64,000 nt of DNA, taken from NCBI RefSeq assembly GCF_017488845.2, contig NZ_CP083370.1:2604001-2668000 (forward strand), in the 5' to 3' direction. The translations under genes and the position numbers were made by a program. Source of the stretch: Ensifer canadensis. GTDB lineage: Bacteria > Pseudomonadota > Alphaproteobacteria > Rhizobiales > Rhizobiaceae. The notes below the pieces were generated by a model, which saw nothing but the letters and a program-made list of their open reading frames with translations, was not told where the DNA came from and ran no database searches. The first letter of the stretch is position 1. Every line of letters begins with the position of its first letter. Of this stretch, positions 44,175 to 51,425 are shown piece after piece.

Positions 44175-44399
44175 ATGACCCCATCGTATCTGCCAGCTGT
44201 GACGCCGCCCAACAGCCCCGACTTACATGATGACAGAATAGAAGAATGCCAAACAGCTATTGCCGATGCCTTCCGGGCGTTCATTTCGCATTGTGAGGCT
44301 GCCGGTTGGTCTGACGATGATGTCGCCATCGCGTTAACCGAGATGGCCGATGAGCACTTTCGGTCAATTGGCTTCCAACGATTGAAGGCGTCCTCCTAA
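44175..44399 (+). CDS. Small phage protein, paralogue of 45098-45343
   Basis: 74 residues. Its core (ECQTAIADAFRAFISHCEAA, then GWSDDDVAIALTEMADEHF) aligns with the product of 45098-45343, which has HCQEAIEAEF, KAEAAGWSREDVAEALIELA and ENHYLAM. ATG at 44175 follows AGGAAAC; a TTG at 44151 is in frame. The family is not named to my knowledge. Confidence 0.6.
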   Translation: MTPSYLPAVTPPNSPDLHDDRIEECQTAIADAFRAFISHCEAAGWSDDDVAIALTEMADEHFRSIGFQRLKASS

Positions 44400-44410
44400 A
44401 GGAACCCGTC

Positions 44411-44647
44411 ATGGCAGAGATTCTAGAATTCCCGCTCACCCGCGATCAGCGCGAAGCCAAGGAGCGGCTGCGCGAAGCGATGCGCGAGTTTAATGCGGCG
44501 GTGAAATTCGCGGCGAAAACGGGGTTGGAGGTAAAGACCTACCAGCTCACGTGCTACGCCACATACAGCGCCGAGCCGCTCACTCTGGTTGATTTCTCTG
44601 CCAATATCCCAGGTCGAATGCCAACAGGTAACGTCGAAGGCTTTTGA
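44411..44647 (+). CDS. Small phage protein, unknown
   Basis: 78 residues. A helical N-terminus (PLTRDQREAKERLREAMREF) leads into a beta-strand end (KTYQLTCYATYSAEPLTLVD). It starts behind AAAGGAACCC. No family is recognised. Confidence 0.5.
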   Translation: MAEILEFPLTRDQREAKERLREAMREFNAAVKFAAKTGLEVKTYQLTCYATYSAEPLTLVDFSANIPGRMPTGNVEGF

Positions 44648-44844
44648 ACTGCCGTCAGCCGCCGCCTATCGCTTCATTTCTTCTTCGAAGTCACGAATCA
44701 CCTGCTCCGCCGAGGATCGCGGCGAGGAATCGAATCTGTGGTCACAAAGTGTCTGGCCGGCCTACCCCGAAATCTAGCTTGGTGAATCCTACAATAGCCA
44801 ACGGAGACCGTTACGGCGTAGCCTCTGCCCAAGAGGAGACACTC

Positions 44845-45042
44845 ATGGAAACATCCACTTCGATCACCGAACTTGCCGACGACGAGCTTCGTGAGGTTTG
44901 CCTGGTGGCCGTTTTCCTGCTTGCTCAAGCAAATTGGGTCAACGGGGTCGACGACGACATGTGGCGCGACGTGCTCGACGAGGCCTATCGGCGGGGCTGG
45001 ACTGACAGGCGCGTTAAAATCGAAGGCGAATCATTAAATTAG
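44845..45042 (+). CDS. Small acidic phage protein, unknown
   Basis: 65 residues, acidic and helical (ITELADDELREVCLVAVFLL, DDDMWRDVLDEAYRRGWTDR). ATG at 44845 follows a strong AAGAGGAG. The C-terminal RRGWTDRRV recalls the AAGWS segment of its neighbours, a possible distant relation. Confidence 0.55.
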   Translation: METSTSITELADDELREVCLVAVFLLAQANWVNGVDDDMWRDVLDEAYRRGWTDRRVKIEGESLN

Positions 45043-45097
45043 CGGGGCCTTGCAGAACGCGGATTGCGCCCCAACATCTTCTGCAGGAGGAAACGCC

Positions 45098-45343
45098 ATG
45101 CCGAAAATCCCCGCGCCCAAGCATCCGAAATGCCATCCCGACCGTAGTCTCCATTGCCAGGAAGCCATTGAGGCCGAATTCCAACATCTGGCCGCAAAAG
45201 CTGAGGCGGCCGGCTGGTCACGGGAAGACGTCGCTGAGGCTTTGATTGAACTGGCGGAGAACCACTATCTGGCAATGAATGCAGAAACGGAAATGTTCGA
45301 GCTTGGCGCCGGCGTCGTGGTGCTTGTACCGAAACCGCATTAA
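45098..45343 (+). CDS. Small phage protein, paralogue of 44175-44399
   Basis: 81 residues with the same central segment as 44175-44399 and a longer hydrophobic tail (FELGAGVVVLVPKPH). The start at 45098 follows a near-perfect GCAGGAGGAAA. Duplication within the prophage is likely. Confidence 0.6.
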   Translation: MPKIPAPKHPKCHPDRSLHCQEAIEAEFQHLAAKAEAAGWSREDVAEALIELAENHYLAMNAETEMFELGAGVVVLVPKPH

Positions 45344-45443
45344 CCCCTCCCCACGGCAAGTTCGAAAACCATCTTCTCCAGGTATTAACGCATGTCGCCG
45401 ATTATTCCATGCGGCCATGGAGCCTTAAAACCGGGGTTGTGAC

Positions 45444-45677
45444 TTGATCGACGTTCTTCTTGAGCTGTTTGGCTACACCACCGCAAGACTGGTACTTCCG
45501 ATCATCACTCTCGGAAAGGTGCGCGTTCAACCAATAGCCTCGGCCGATAGAGGTTTCAGCTGGCTCGGGTTCAAACGGGTCGCCGATGGCTCGCTGATGT
45601 GCCGCGCTGACATGGCGGGATTGATCGGTGTGCTGCTCTGGTTGCTTACTGCCGTTCTTTTCTTCGTGTCCCCATAA
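45444..45677 (+). CDS. Small membrane protein
   Basis: 77 residues. It has a hydrophobic N-terminal helix (IDVLLELFGYTTARLVLP), a short polar middle and a C-terminal membrane helix (GLIGVLLWLLTAVLFFV). The start is a TTG at 45444 after CGGGG. A membrane-acting phage protein is plausible; no family is recognised. Confidence 0.45.
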   Translation: MIDVLLELFGYTTARLVLPIITLGKVRVQPIASADRGFSWLGFKRVADGSLMCRADMAGLIGVLLWLLTAVLFFVSP

Positions 45678-45775
45678 CGCTCCCGCAGCAGGACGCTTAC
45701 TCCCCAAATCTCGGTGTTGACTCTCTGCCTCAATGAGAACATTTGTAGAACAAATATACTCAGAAGGCATTGAGC

Positions 45776-45946
45776 ATGAGCGACGAAACCGGCGCAGCGA
45801 AAGCCGCAAGCAGCGGCCCGTATGTCCACCTATGCGAACACCCCGACTGCAAGAAGTGGGGCGGCTTCGGCTTTGCTGTCGGAAGGGCCACGCCGAACTG
45901 GTTCTGCTACGAGCACCGACCGGAATGGAAGAAGGGCAATGCCTAA
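45776..45946 (+). CDS. Short zinc-ribbon-like phage protein
   Basis: 56 residues, with CEHPDCKKWGGFGFAVG and WFCYEHRPEW giving a Cys-x4-Cys ... Cys-x2-His ligand set, as in small zinc-ribbon proteins of phages. The stop overlaps the start of the next gene by eight bases. Coding is supported by the conserved ligand spacing and by the coupling. Confidence 0.65.
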   Translation: MSDETGAAKAASSGPYVHLCEHPDCKKWGGFGFAVGRATPNWFCYEHRPEWKKGNA

Positions 45947-46432
45947 GAGCGGCGCCTGGTGGCTGTCGGAGCTTGTCGCCAAGGTTCGCGTCGAATGTTC
46001 ATGCGGCATGAAGAAGCAATATGACGCTAAGGCGCTGCTAGAACGTGTCGGCGACATGCCTATGCCGTCCCTCCTAGGGAAACTGGCTCAAGCCAACGGC
46101 TGCTCGAAAACCAAGAACAACTTCAACGATCGCTGCCAACTGAAATATAGCGACCCTATGCCTTCGGAGGCCCCGCCCTCCCGATTGTACCGGCTGGCAA
46201 TGCGGAGCCAGCCGGACGACCGGAAGAAATCACCTTCGCCAATCTGCCGGACTGGTATGAGCTTTTCTGCCATTGCAAACGCTGCGGCCGGGAACGTCAC
46301 CTTGATCGGCACGGCCTGGCGCGCCGGTTCGGCACGACGCAGTCTATCGTGGCCCTTGGTCGACGCATGCGCTGCAAAGTGTGCAGCAACAACAACGGTA
46401 ACGTGATCCGGGTGGGGAAACAGAGACGATGA
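45939..46432 (+). pseudogene. Two zinc-ribbon-like domains joined across an apparent frameshift
   Basis: The frame from ATG 45939 encodes SGAWWLSELVAKVRVECSCG and further Cys residues (NGC, DRC), then degenerates into improbable sequence up to a stop at 46406. In the other frame, from about 46180, a second domain of the same type is clear: DWYELFCHCKRCGRERHLDR, RFGTTQSIVALGRRMRCKVC, ending at 46432. Adding one C to CCC at 46180-46182 joins them into one protein of about 164 residues. The second frame has no start codon of its own. As written the gene is broken; a homopolymer sequencing error is an equal possibility. Confidence 0.55.
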
Positions 46433-46564
46433 TTGTCGACCGCAGCGATGGCGCGCAGCCCCTTAAACGAGGCTTAGCGCAGCTTTCCGTATGGCGATAC
46501 CGACGAGCAGGACGCCGTAATCGACGAGATTGACCGCATAGGGACGAGGAATGGGCGACGAAGG

Positions 46565-46789
46565 CTATTCATCGCGGTGTAGAAAGGACATCCAGAGCCC
46601 TTCGAGGATTATCAGGGCGTGATACAGCGCGATAAGACCAAGTACCGCACTTACGGCCATAGCTCCTAAGCCGCTGATTACAACGCAGTGCTCGCTTGAG
46701 CAGGGATCATTGTTTAGAAGGTACAACCACGCTGCCGGCACAAACATTAGAACAACCAGTATGATCGCCAATCTGGATCTGGTCGGCAA
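46565..46789 (-). CDS. Small membrane protein
   Basis: 74 residues with two membrane helices (SRLAIILVVLMFVPAAWLYL and GLGAMAVSAVLGLIALYHAL) around a short loop with two cysteines (DPCSSEHC). The start is a TTG at 46789 behind GGGGTAA. Convergent with the plus-strand prophage genes. No family is recognised. Confidence 0.45.
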   Translation of the reverse strand: MPTRSRLAIILVVLMFVPAAWLYLLNNDPCSSEHCVVISGLGAMAVSAVLGLIALYHALIILEGLWMSFLHRDE

Positions 46790-46947
46790 GAATTACCCCC
46801 TGACGTGTATTTGAAGCCACGACGCTACCATCCTTGCTTGACCCCGCGCCGGTCGCCTTTCGGGGATCGATCCGCCGATACGTGGAGGTTGCCTCCGAGG
46901 CCCACTTGCTAGCGCTCGGGTACGGGCCTGCACCGCACTGGCGCGAA

Positions 46948-48279
46948 TTACCTCACTATTGGATCCAATACAGACCCTGTCACCGCACCTGTGAGCCGTG
47001 AATGTAGCGCTATCGCCTCTGACTCGGACAAACCGGCGATGCAATCTGCAACGAACCTAGCCGGGCTCGTACCGGCCATTGGGCGAAGATAGCGCAGTCT
47101 GATCGGCAAGAATGGCGGATAGCCTATGGAATTGTCTGTACTTGAGGTAAGCGCTTCAAACAAATCACGGATGATTCGCTGTTGACCAAACTGCTGAGCC
47201 GCAAGCGTTGGACTGCCAATAATATAGTCGCGTGTGATTTGCTTCAGTATGTGGACTTCGTCGACGTAATCGCTATTGAAAGTAACCGCGACGTTAGATG
47301 AGCGATCCTCGTTGATCCTTATCGCGCCGATGTATGTCCCGATCAACTGCGACGTCATACGACGCAATTGTTCGCGCTGCTCCCGCGTGCCATCATACGG
47401 CTCCGACAGCAATTCTGTGTAAGTACCTTCTAAGAAGCCCTTGAGCCGTTCATAAGCGGCATCCAATCGATGCTCTCCGACAGGGTGAGAGCGATTGGCG
47501 TGCGAGATAATTTTGTCCTTTTCAGCGAAGACTTTCTGCCAAGGCAGAGCGTTGCATCGGTGAAAGTCTTCGAGGTCGTGGACAGAGTAGGCGACGTCGT
47601 CCGCCCAGTCCATTAGCTCAGCCTCTAGGGTTTTCTCAGAATGGTTGGCGTGATGCTCTCGCGCAAAATCAAAATCCTCTTGCTCTGACTTGTAGACCGA
47701 CCACTTCTTCGCTTCCTTGCCCGTTTTCCCCCGATACCAAGGGTATTTCAGGCAGGCGGCCAATGTGGCACGGGTCATGTCGATCCCATTCACCTCTGGG
47801 AACCGTATTGCGAGCTTCGTCATAATTCGGAATGACTGAGCGTTCCCCTCGAAGCCATCGTCGTCGTGTTTGGTCACCAACTCGTTGAGCGTGTGCTCTC
47901 CGACATGCCCGAACGGAGGATGCCCAAGGTCGTGGGCAAGACATGCCGCTTCCACAACTTCTGGGTCGAGGCCTCTGAATATGCCCGCCCTCTTCTGCTC
48001 TTTCGCAAGTTTCTGAGCTAGCCGCCGGCCTACCTGCGCGACCTTTAACGTATGCTGTTGGCGGGTATGGAAAACATTCGCCTCACCGGCTCGCACAATC
48101 TGCGTAATCCCGGCAAGTCTATGGAATGCTGAGGAGTAGAGGAGCCTGTCCCGATCACGCTCGAAATGCGTGCGCTGGTCCAGGCCCTCCTTTTGGTGCC
48201 GTCGCTCCTGGCGATGGTCTAGGGTCCAGCCGGCGTTTGTCAGGCAGCCACCGCCTGCATAACGACGCTCAACTTCCAA
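46948..48279 (-). CDS. dGTP triphosphohydrolase (HD-domain dNTPase)
   Basis: 443 residues. The N-terminal FERDRDRLLYSSAFHRLAGI is the dGTPase signature. HD residues are visible as His71/His76 in the VFHTRQQHTLKVAQ segment, His116-Asp117 in LAHDLGHPPFGHVGEHT, and an Asp in LMDWADDVAYSVHDLEDF near 224-228. It hydrolyses dGTP or other dNTPs to nucleoside and triphosphate. It lies in a two-gene cassette with a 72-residue winged-helix-like protein whose frame it overlaps by 40 bases. Inside a prophage, a dNTP-depleting enzyme may serve anti-phage defence or control of nucleotide pools; the housekeeping copy is expected elsewhere. Confidence 0.85.
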   Translation of the reverse strand: MEVERRYAGGGCLTNAGWTLDHRQERRHQKEGLDQRTHFERDRDRLLYSSAFHRLAGITQIVRAGEANVFHTRQQHTLKVAQVGRRLAQKLAKEQKRAGIFRGLDPEVVEAACLAHDLGHPPFGHVGEHTLNELVTKHDDDGFEGNAQSFRIMTKLAIRFPEVNGIDMTRATLAACLKYPWYRGKTGKEAKKWSVYKSEQEDFDFAREHHANHSEKTLEAELMDWADDVAYSVHDLEDFHRCNALPWQKVFAEKDKIISHANRSHPVGEHRLDAAYERLKGFLEGTYTELLSEPYDGTREQREQLRRMTSQLIGTYIGAIRINEDRSSNVAVTFNSDYVDEVHILKQITRDYIIGSPTLAAQQFGQQRIIRDLFEALTSSTDNSIGYPPFLPIRLRYLRPMAGTSPARFVADCIAGLSESEAIALHSRLTGAVTGSVLDPIVR

Positions 48280-48458
48280 TCCGCACCGACGGAAACTCGA
48301 CCGCGCTCCGAGGCCCGTTGAATCGCCAACTGGCTATCGCGACGCGAATGGTTGGTGCGCACTAACTGATTGCACAACTCCGCTGCAGTCGCGCGACCGC
48401 CTAGATCCACTAGAGCTTGAACGACGACGTCGTCGGATGGAATTTCGTCATACGGCAT
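48240..48458 (-). CDS. Small winged-helix-like protein preceding dGTPase
   Basis: 72 residues (VVVQALVDLGGRATAAELCN, SRRDSQLAIQRASERGRVSV), the outline of a small winged helix. ATG at 48458 follows GGAGGG; the frame is open upstream but without signal. The 3' end overlaps the dGTPase start, so translation is coupled. It may regulate the cassette or the enzyme. Confidence 0.6.
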   Translation of the reverse strand: MPYDEIPSDDVVVQALVDLGGRATAAELCNQLVRTNHSRRDSQLAIQRASERGRVSVGADWKLSVVMQAVAA

Positions 48459-48771
48459 AACTTTTCCCTCCACTGCGATATCAATAAAACCGGAGCCGCG
48501 TCCATCGGTTCCGAACATATCAAAGCGGTTACACACGGTACGGCAAATCGAATAACAGTACCTTAATTCACGACCGAGGCGTCGTCTAGCAGCGTTTAAA
48601 CGTCTTGTATAGCCGGCGGTGTGTCGCACCGTTCGCCCAACATAGCCTCGTACCAACGCACCACAACGTCCGTCGCCCACGTTTGAAACGAACCAAGATA
48701 GTTTTTCGTTCCGCAACATGTTGCAAAGAATTCCACCAACTGGGTTACCTCTCAAGGTAACCTGGCATTGG
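48459..48771. other. 313-base gap upstream of the dGTPase cassette
   Basis: AT-richer than its surroundings and without a credible gene. It should hold the promoter of the leftward dGTPase cassette. GGTTACC-N6-GGTAACC (48743-48762) is a small hairpin next to the stop of the lysis cassette. Confidence 0.45.
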
Positions 48772-49143
48772 CTAAGGCGCGCGCGACCGCGATCCACGCC
48801 CGTTCTCCTCAAGGCGCTGCAGTATCTCCCGGACAAGCCGCATATCCGAACTGAGATTGTTGAGCGTGTTCTCGACGGCGCGCATCGAGGTCGCGGCCTC
48901 AGCGGCTTGCTTTTCCACCCCGGTAATTCGGAGTTCGTGATTGTCGAGCAAGCGCATTGACGCCTCAAGAGTGGTGACGCGCTTGTCGATCTGGTCGAGA
49001 GTTCGGGCGTGCGCGCCCTGATTGGAACTCAGGCGTTCCCAGGTGGCGCCCCACGCGACGAGCCCACCGGCAAAGCCGACCAGGATCACGACGGTGTTTA
49101 GATTCCACTCCCATTTCCAGGCCGGTGCTCTGACGGTTGTCAT
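48772..49143 (-). CDS. Membrane-anchored coiled-coil protein of the lysis cassette
   Basis: 123 residues. A short N-terminus leads to one membrane helix (TVVILVGFAGGLVAWGATW), followed by a long coiled coil (ARTLDQIDKRVTTLEASMRL, GVEKQAAEAATSMRAVENTL). This is the topology of spanin-like or holin-accessory phage proteins. ATG at 49143 follows AAGGTGATGA; ATGs further upstream lack a site. It is the last gene of the lysis group. Confidence 0.65.
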   Translation of the reverse strand: MTTVRAPAWKWEWNLNTVVILVGFAGGLVAWGATWERLSSNQGAHARTLDQIDKRVTTLEASMRLLDNHELRITGVEKQAAEAATSMRAVENTLNNLSSDMRLVREILQRLEENGRGSRSRAP

Positions 49144-49208
49144 TTCATCACCTTGTTGCTGCCCCATTCCTGTCCCTCGTGAATGCATGCCATGCAATTT
49201 GTCGGAAG

Positions 49209-49235
49209 GTGGCCGCCCCGCCGCGAGGCGGCCAC
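49209..49235 (-). terminator. Hairpin inside the lysis cassette
   Basis: GTGGCCGCC (49209-49217) and GGCGGCCAC (49227-49235) form a perfect 9-pair stem between the holin-like gene and the coiled-coil gene. There is no T-run, so partial termination or mRNA processing is more likely than a full stop. Confidence 0.5.
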
Positions 49236-49242
49236 GTAGCCG

Positions 49243-49413
49243 TTACTGCTGGTTCTTCGGTGCGAAGTAGGTCAGCACCGCCGGCAGACCGATCGTCAGC
49301 GCGTAGAGCGCCAGATAGCCGTACCAGGGCGTGTCATCCGGCATGAAGGGAATGCCGGCGGTACCGGTCAGCGCGCCACCGGCCGCGGCGGCAATTGCTT
49401 TCGAAACGTTCAT
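49243..49413 (-). CDS. Small holin-like membrane protein
   Basis: 56 residues: MNVSKAIAAAAGGALTGTAG, then a proline/aspartate turn and one strong membrane helix (YGYLALYALTIGLPAVLTYF) with a short polar tail APKNQQ. Size, position between amidase and coiled-coil genes and topology suit a holin or antiholin; no sequence family is recognised. It starts behind AAGGAGAATC. Confidence 0.6.
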   Translation of the reverse strand: MNVSKAIAAAAGGALTGTAGIPFMPDDTPWYGYLALYALTIGLPAVLTYFAPKNQQ

Positions 49414-49425
49414 GGTCGATTCTCC

Positions 49426-49749
49426 TTAGCTGGCAGCTTTTGCTTCGCGAACGGCGAGCGTGATGGCTGCATAGGCCTCGGCGGCCTTCACAAGTGCTGT
49501 CGCCGCGGTGACGCTGCCCGGATCTTTGCAGACCGTTTCGAGTGCTTCCCAGGCAACGGCCTCGCGGGCAACGGTGCGAGGTTTGATATTTCCGGTGCTG
49601 GCGACGACGACGAACGCAGAGTGCGCCGTTGCGGCTGCCGAGCAGATCTGCGGCAGGTTCTTCTGAATGGCCGTATCGATCGAGCCGGTGGTTGTGGTGC
49701 AAGCGGACAGCACAAGAGCCGCCGCTGATACGATGATCAGTGAACGCAT
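49426..49749 (-). CDS. Small phage lipoprotein
   Basis: 107 residues. A signal peptide with lipobox LVLSAC places the lipidated cysteine at residue 17; an Ala-rich helical body follows. A lipoprotein beside the amidase suggests the outer-membrane spanin component, though it is longer than typical Rz1. The start at 49749 follows AAGGAAC. Confidence 0.65.
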   Translation of the reverse strand: MRSLIIVSAAALVLSACTTTTGSIDTAIQKNLPQICSAAATAHSAFVVVASTGNIKPRTVAREAVAWEALETVCKDPGSVTAATALVKAAEAYAAITLAVREAKAAS

Positions 49750-49774
49750 GGTAGTTCCTTCGATGTTGGAAAGG

Positions 49775-50497
49775 TCAGAGTTTCGCGGATGCTTCCGCGC
49801 GCAGTTTGTCGCCGCAGGCCTTGGCGCCCTTGATCGACGGGTCGAAAGCAAGGCGGGTGAAATCCCACTTGCCCCGCTGCTGGATGCCCAGATTGTTCTG
49901 GACCTCCGCATGAGAGAGCACCGTCTTGTCGGTGATCTTGATGTTGTAGCGCCGGCAGAGATCCGCCACGACACTAGTCAGGGCGTCCCACTGCTTGCGC
50001 GTCATTGGATATTTGCCGGGATCGAACGGAGCCTCGTTCGAACCGCCCATGCAGCAGAGTGAAACGCCGATCGAGCCGCTGTTGCAGTTCAGCGTGTGAG
50101 CCGCATAACCCTTCTTCGTCGGCGACTGGTTCAAGTCGATCGACGGACCGCCTCGGATGAGCTTGCCATCATCCTCGATGAGGATGTGGTAATGGCCGCG
50201 GTCGAACTCGCTCGCCTTGTGAGCACCAGCTGTCCAGTGGCAGATGATGCGAACCATCTTGGCCGGTGGCATCCAGTCGGCCGGCACCGTCTGAGATTTC
50301 ACGAACGCTTGTGGCGTGACTGGAGTGGCTGGCGGCGAGTACATCGACGAAAAGGCGCGAAGCGACTGCAGTTCATCGAGTGCATTTCCGGTTGCGATGA
50401 TACTTTCAATGCCGAAGTCACCGTCGGCACCGGATTTTGGGAGCTGAAACCCGAGCGCGATCAAGCGCCGCTGCAGAGCCTGCACGGTCGTGTTCAT
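49775..50497 (-). CDS. Endolysin: N-acetylmuramoyl-L-alanine amidase with peptidoglycan-binding domain
   Basis: 240 residues. Residues 1-45 resemble a modified peptidoglycan-binding domain (VQALQRRLIALGFQLPKSGA DGDFG). From residue 78 an amidase_2 (PGRP-like) domain follows, with zinc ligands plausible at His87 (IICHWTAG), His134 (YAAHTL) and His196 (TVLSHAEV). It cuts between MurNAc and L-alanine. No signal peptide is present, so release depends on the holin. The start is ATG at 50497 behind AAAGGTGC. Confidence 0.88.
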   Translation of the reverse strand: MNTTVQALQRRLIALGFQLPKSGADGDFGIESIIATGNALDELQSLRAFSSMYSPPATPVTPQAFVKSQTVPADWMPPAKMVRIICHWTAGAHKASEFDRGHYHILIEDDGKLIRGGPSIDLNQSPTKKGYAAHTLNCNSGSIGVSLCCMGGSNEAPFDPGKYPMTRKQWDALTSVVADLCRRYNIKITDKTVLSHAEVQNNLGIQQRGKWDFTRLAFDPSIKGAKACGDKLRAEASAKL

Positions 50498-50574
50498 GGT
50501 GCACCTTTGGTTTCGGGTGTGGTAATTCGCTATCACGGCGTCGAACCGACGCTCAGGTTGATAGGATCGAGAGA

Positions 50575-50769
50575 ATGACCGATGCAGCGAAACGAGCCGC
50601 CGAGTTCGCGAAAAGATACCTTGCTCAGCGTGATCAGCTGAAGGCTGAGTTGGAAAGCGCGAGGACAAAGGATGACGCACGACGCATCAGCGAACTTACG
50701 CGAGACCTGAAAATCTGCGAGAAATACATCGCCGACAACCGTCTCGATCGGTTCAAGCCGCCGAAGTAG
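50575..50769 (+). CDS. Small helical protein, opposite strand to its neighbours
   Basis: 64 residues, highly charged helices (MTDAAKRAAEFAKRYLAQRD, SARTKDDARRISELTRDLKI). ATG at 50575 follows AGGATCGAGAG. It is the only plus-strand gene between the amidase and tail genes, bounded by a terminator at 50811-50848. The function is unknown; it may be a moron. Confidence 0.5.
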   Translation: MTDAAKRAAEFAKRYLAQRDQLKAELESARTKDDARRISELTRDLKICEKYIADNRLDRFKPPK

Positions 50770-50810
50770 CCCAGGGACCGGCAGACTGGAACCAAGGACA
50801 ATCGGGAAGC

Positions 50811-50848
50811 AAAAGGCCCCTTCCCCTACGAGTAGGAGAAGAGGCCCC
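50811..50848 (-). terminator. Intrinsic terminator of the tail-fibre genes
   Basis: On the minus strand a stem of about 15 pairs with two G-U (GGCCTCTTCTCCTAC against GTAGGGGAAGGGGCC) is followed by TTTTGC. It ends transcription after the 159-residue gene and separates it from the lysis cassette. Confidence 0.85.
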
Positions 50849-50945
50849 GTCTGAGCGTTCGAATTCACAGACAGCCGGTCTTATGACTGAAAAGTTGGAG
50901 AATTCAAGCGTTGGTTGGCCGACCTTTTTGCGTCACGTTCTGCGA

Positions 50946-51425
50946 TTAGAGGCCGGCTGCAGCCAACCACATGTTGTCGATTTCCTCCTCAGTCAGGCCG
51001 AGCGCGGCACCGACGGTCGCGATTAGCGGATGCATGCGATTGAACGTGCTCGCATACTCCCATTCGATCTGTGCTTTGTCCTTGTCAGGGCCGGCCGGCA
51101 TGCCGCCGATCGTCGATGTGACCGATGAAAGGGGAATGCCGTTGGTCACCAGGCCAAGCCGAAGCTGGCGAGCCGTCAGGGATGGCATGGCCGCTCGCAG
51201 CTCCTCGACAGCCGGCGGGATATACGCGGCAATTGCGCCGTAGTCGCCAGCAAGGGCCTTCTGCCAAAACTCGGCCTCGTGCTCATATTGCACTGCCGCG
51301 CTTGCGCTCATCCCGAACGGGTGCGGCTCGTCGAACTCTGCAAACTTGATGTTCGCAGTCAGTGTCTCTTGGACTGCGTCGGCCCAACGAAGATCACTCA
51401 CGGCTTCGATTGTCAGATTGCTCAT
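50946..51425 (-). CDS. Tail-fibre-associated protein
   Basis: 159 residues. The C-terminal half (LTARQLRLGLVTNGIPLSSV, then KAQIEWEYASTFNRMHPLIA and GLTEEEIDNMWLAAAGL) is a module common at the ends of phage tail-fibre assembly and tail-fibre proteins. The start at 51425 overlaps the stop of the fibre gene as ATGA. It probably assists folding or attachment of the fibre. Confidence 0.65.
   Translation of the reverse strand: MSNLTIEAVSDLRWADAVQETLTANIKFAEFDEPHPFGMSASAAVQYEHEAEFWQKALAGDYGAIAAYIPPAVEELRAAMPSLTARQLRLGLVTNGIPLSSVTSTIGGMPAGPDKDKAQIEWEYASTFNRMHPLIATVGAALGLTEEEIDNMWLAAAGL

Noticed and set aside
46429..46536. ATG frame overlapping the zinc-ribbon stop (MIVDRSDG...)
   Set aside because: About 35 codons of Arg-rich sequence without family resemblance; I cannot separate it from chance.
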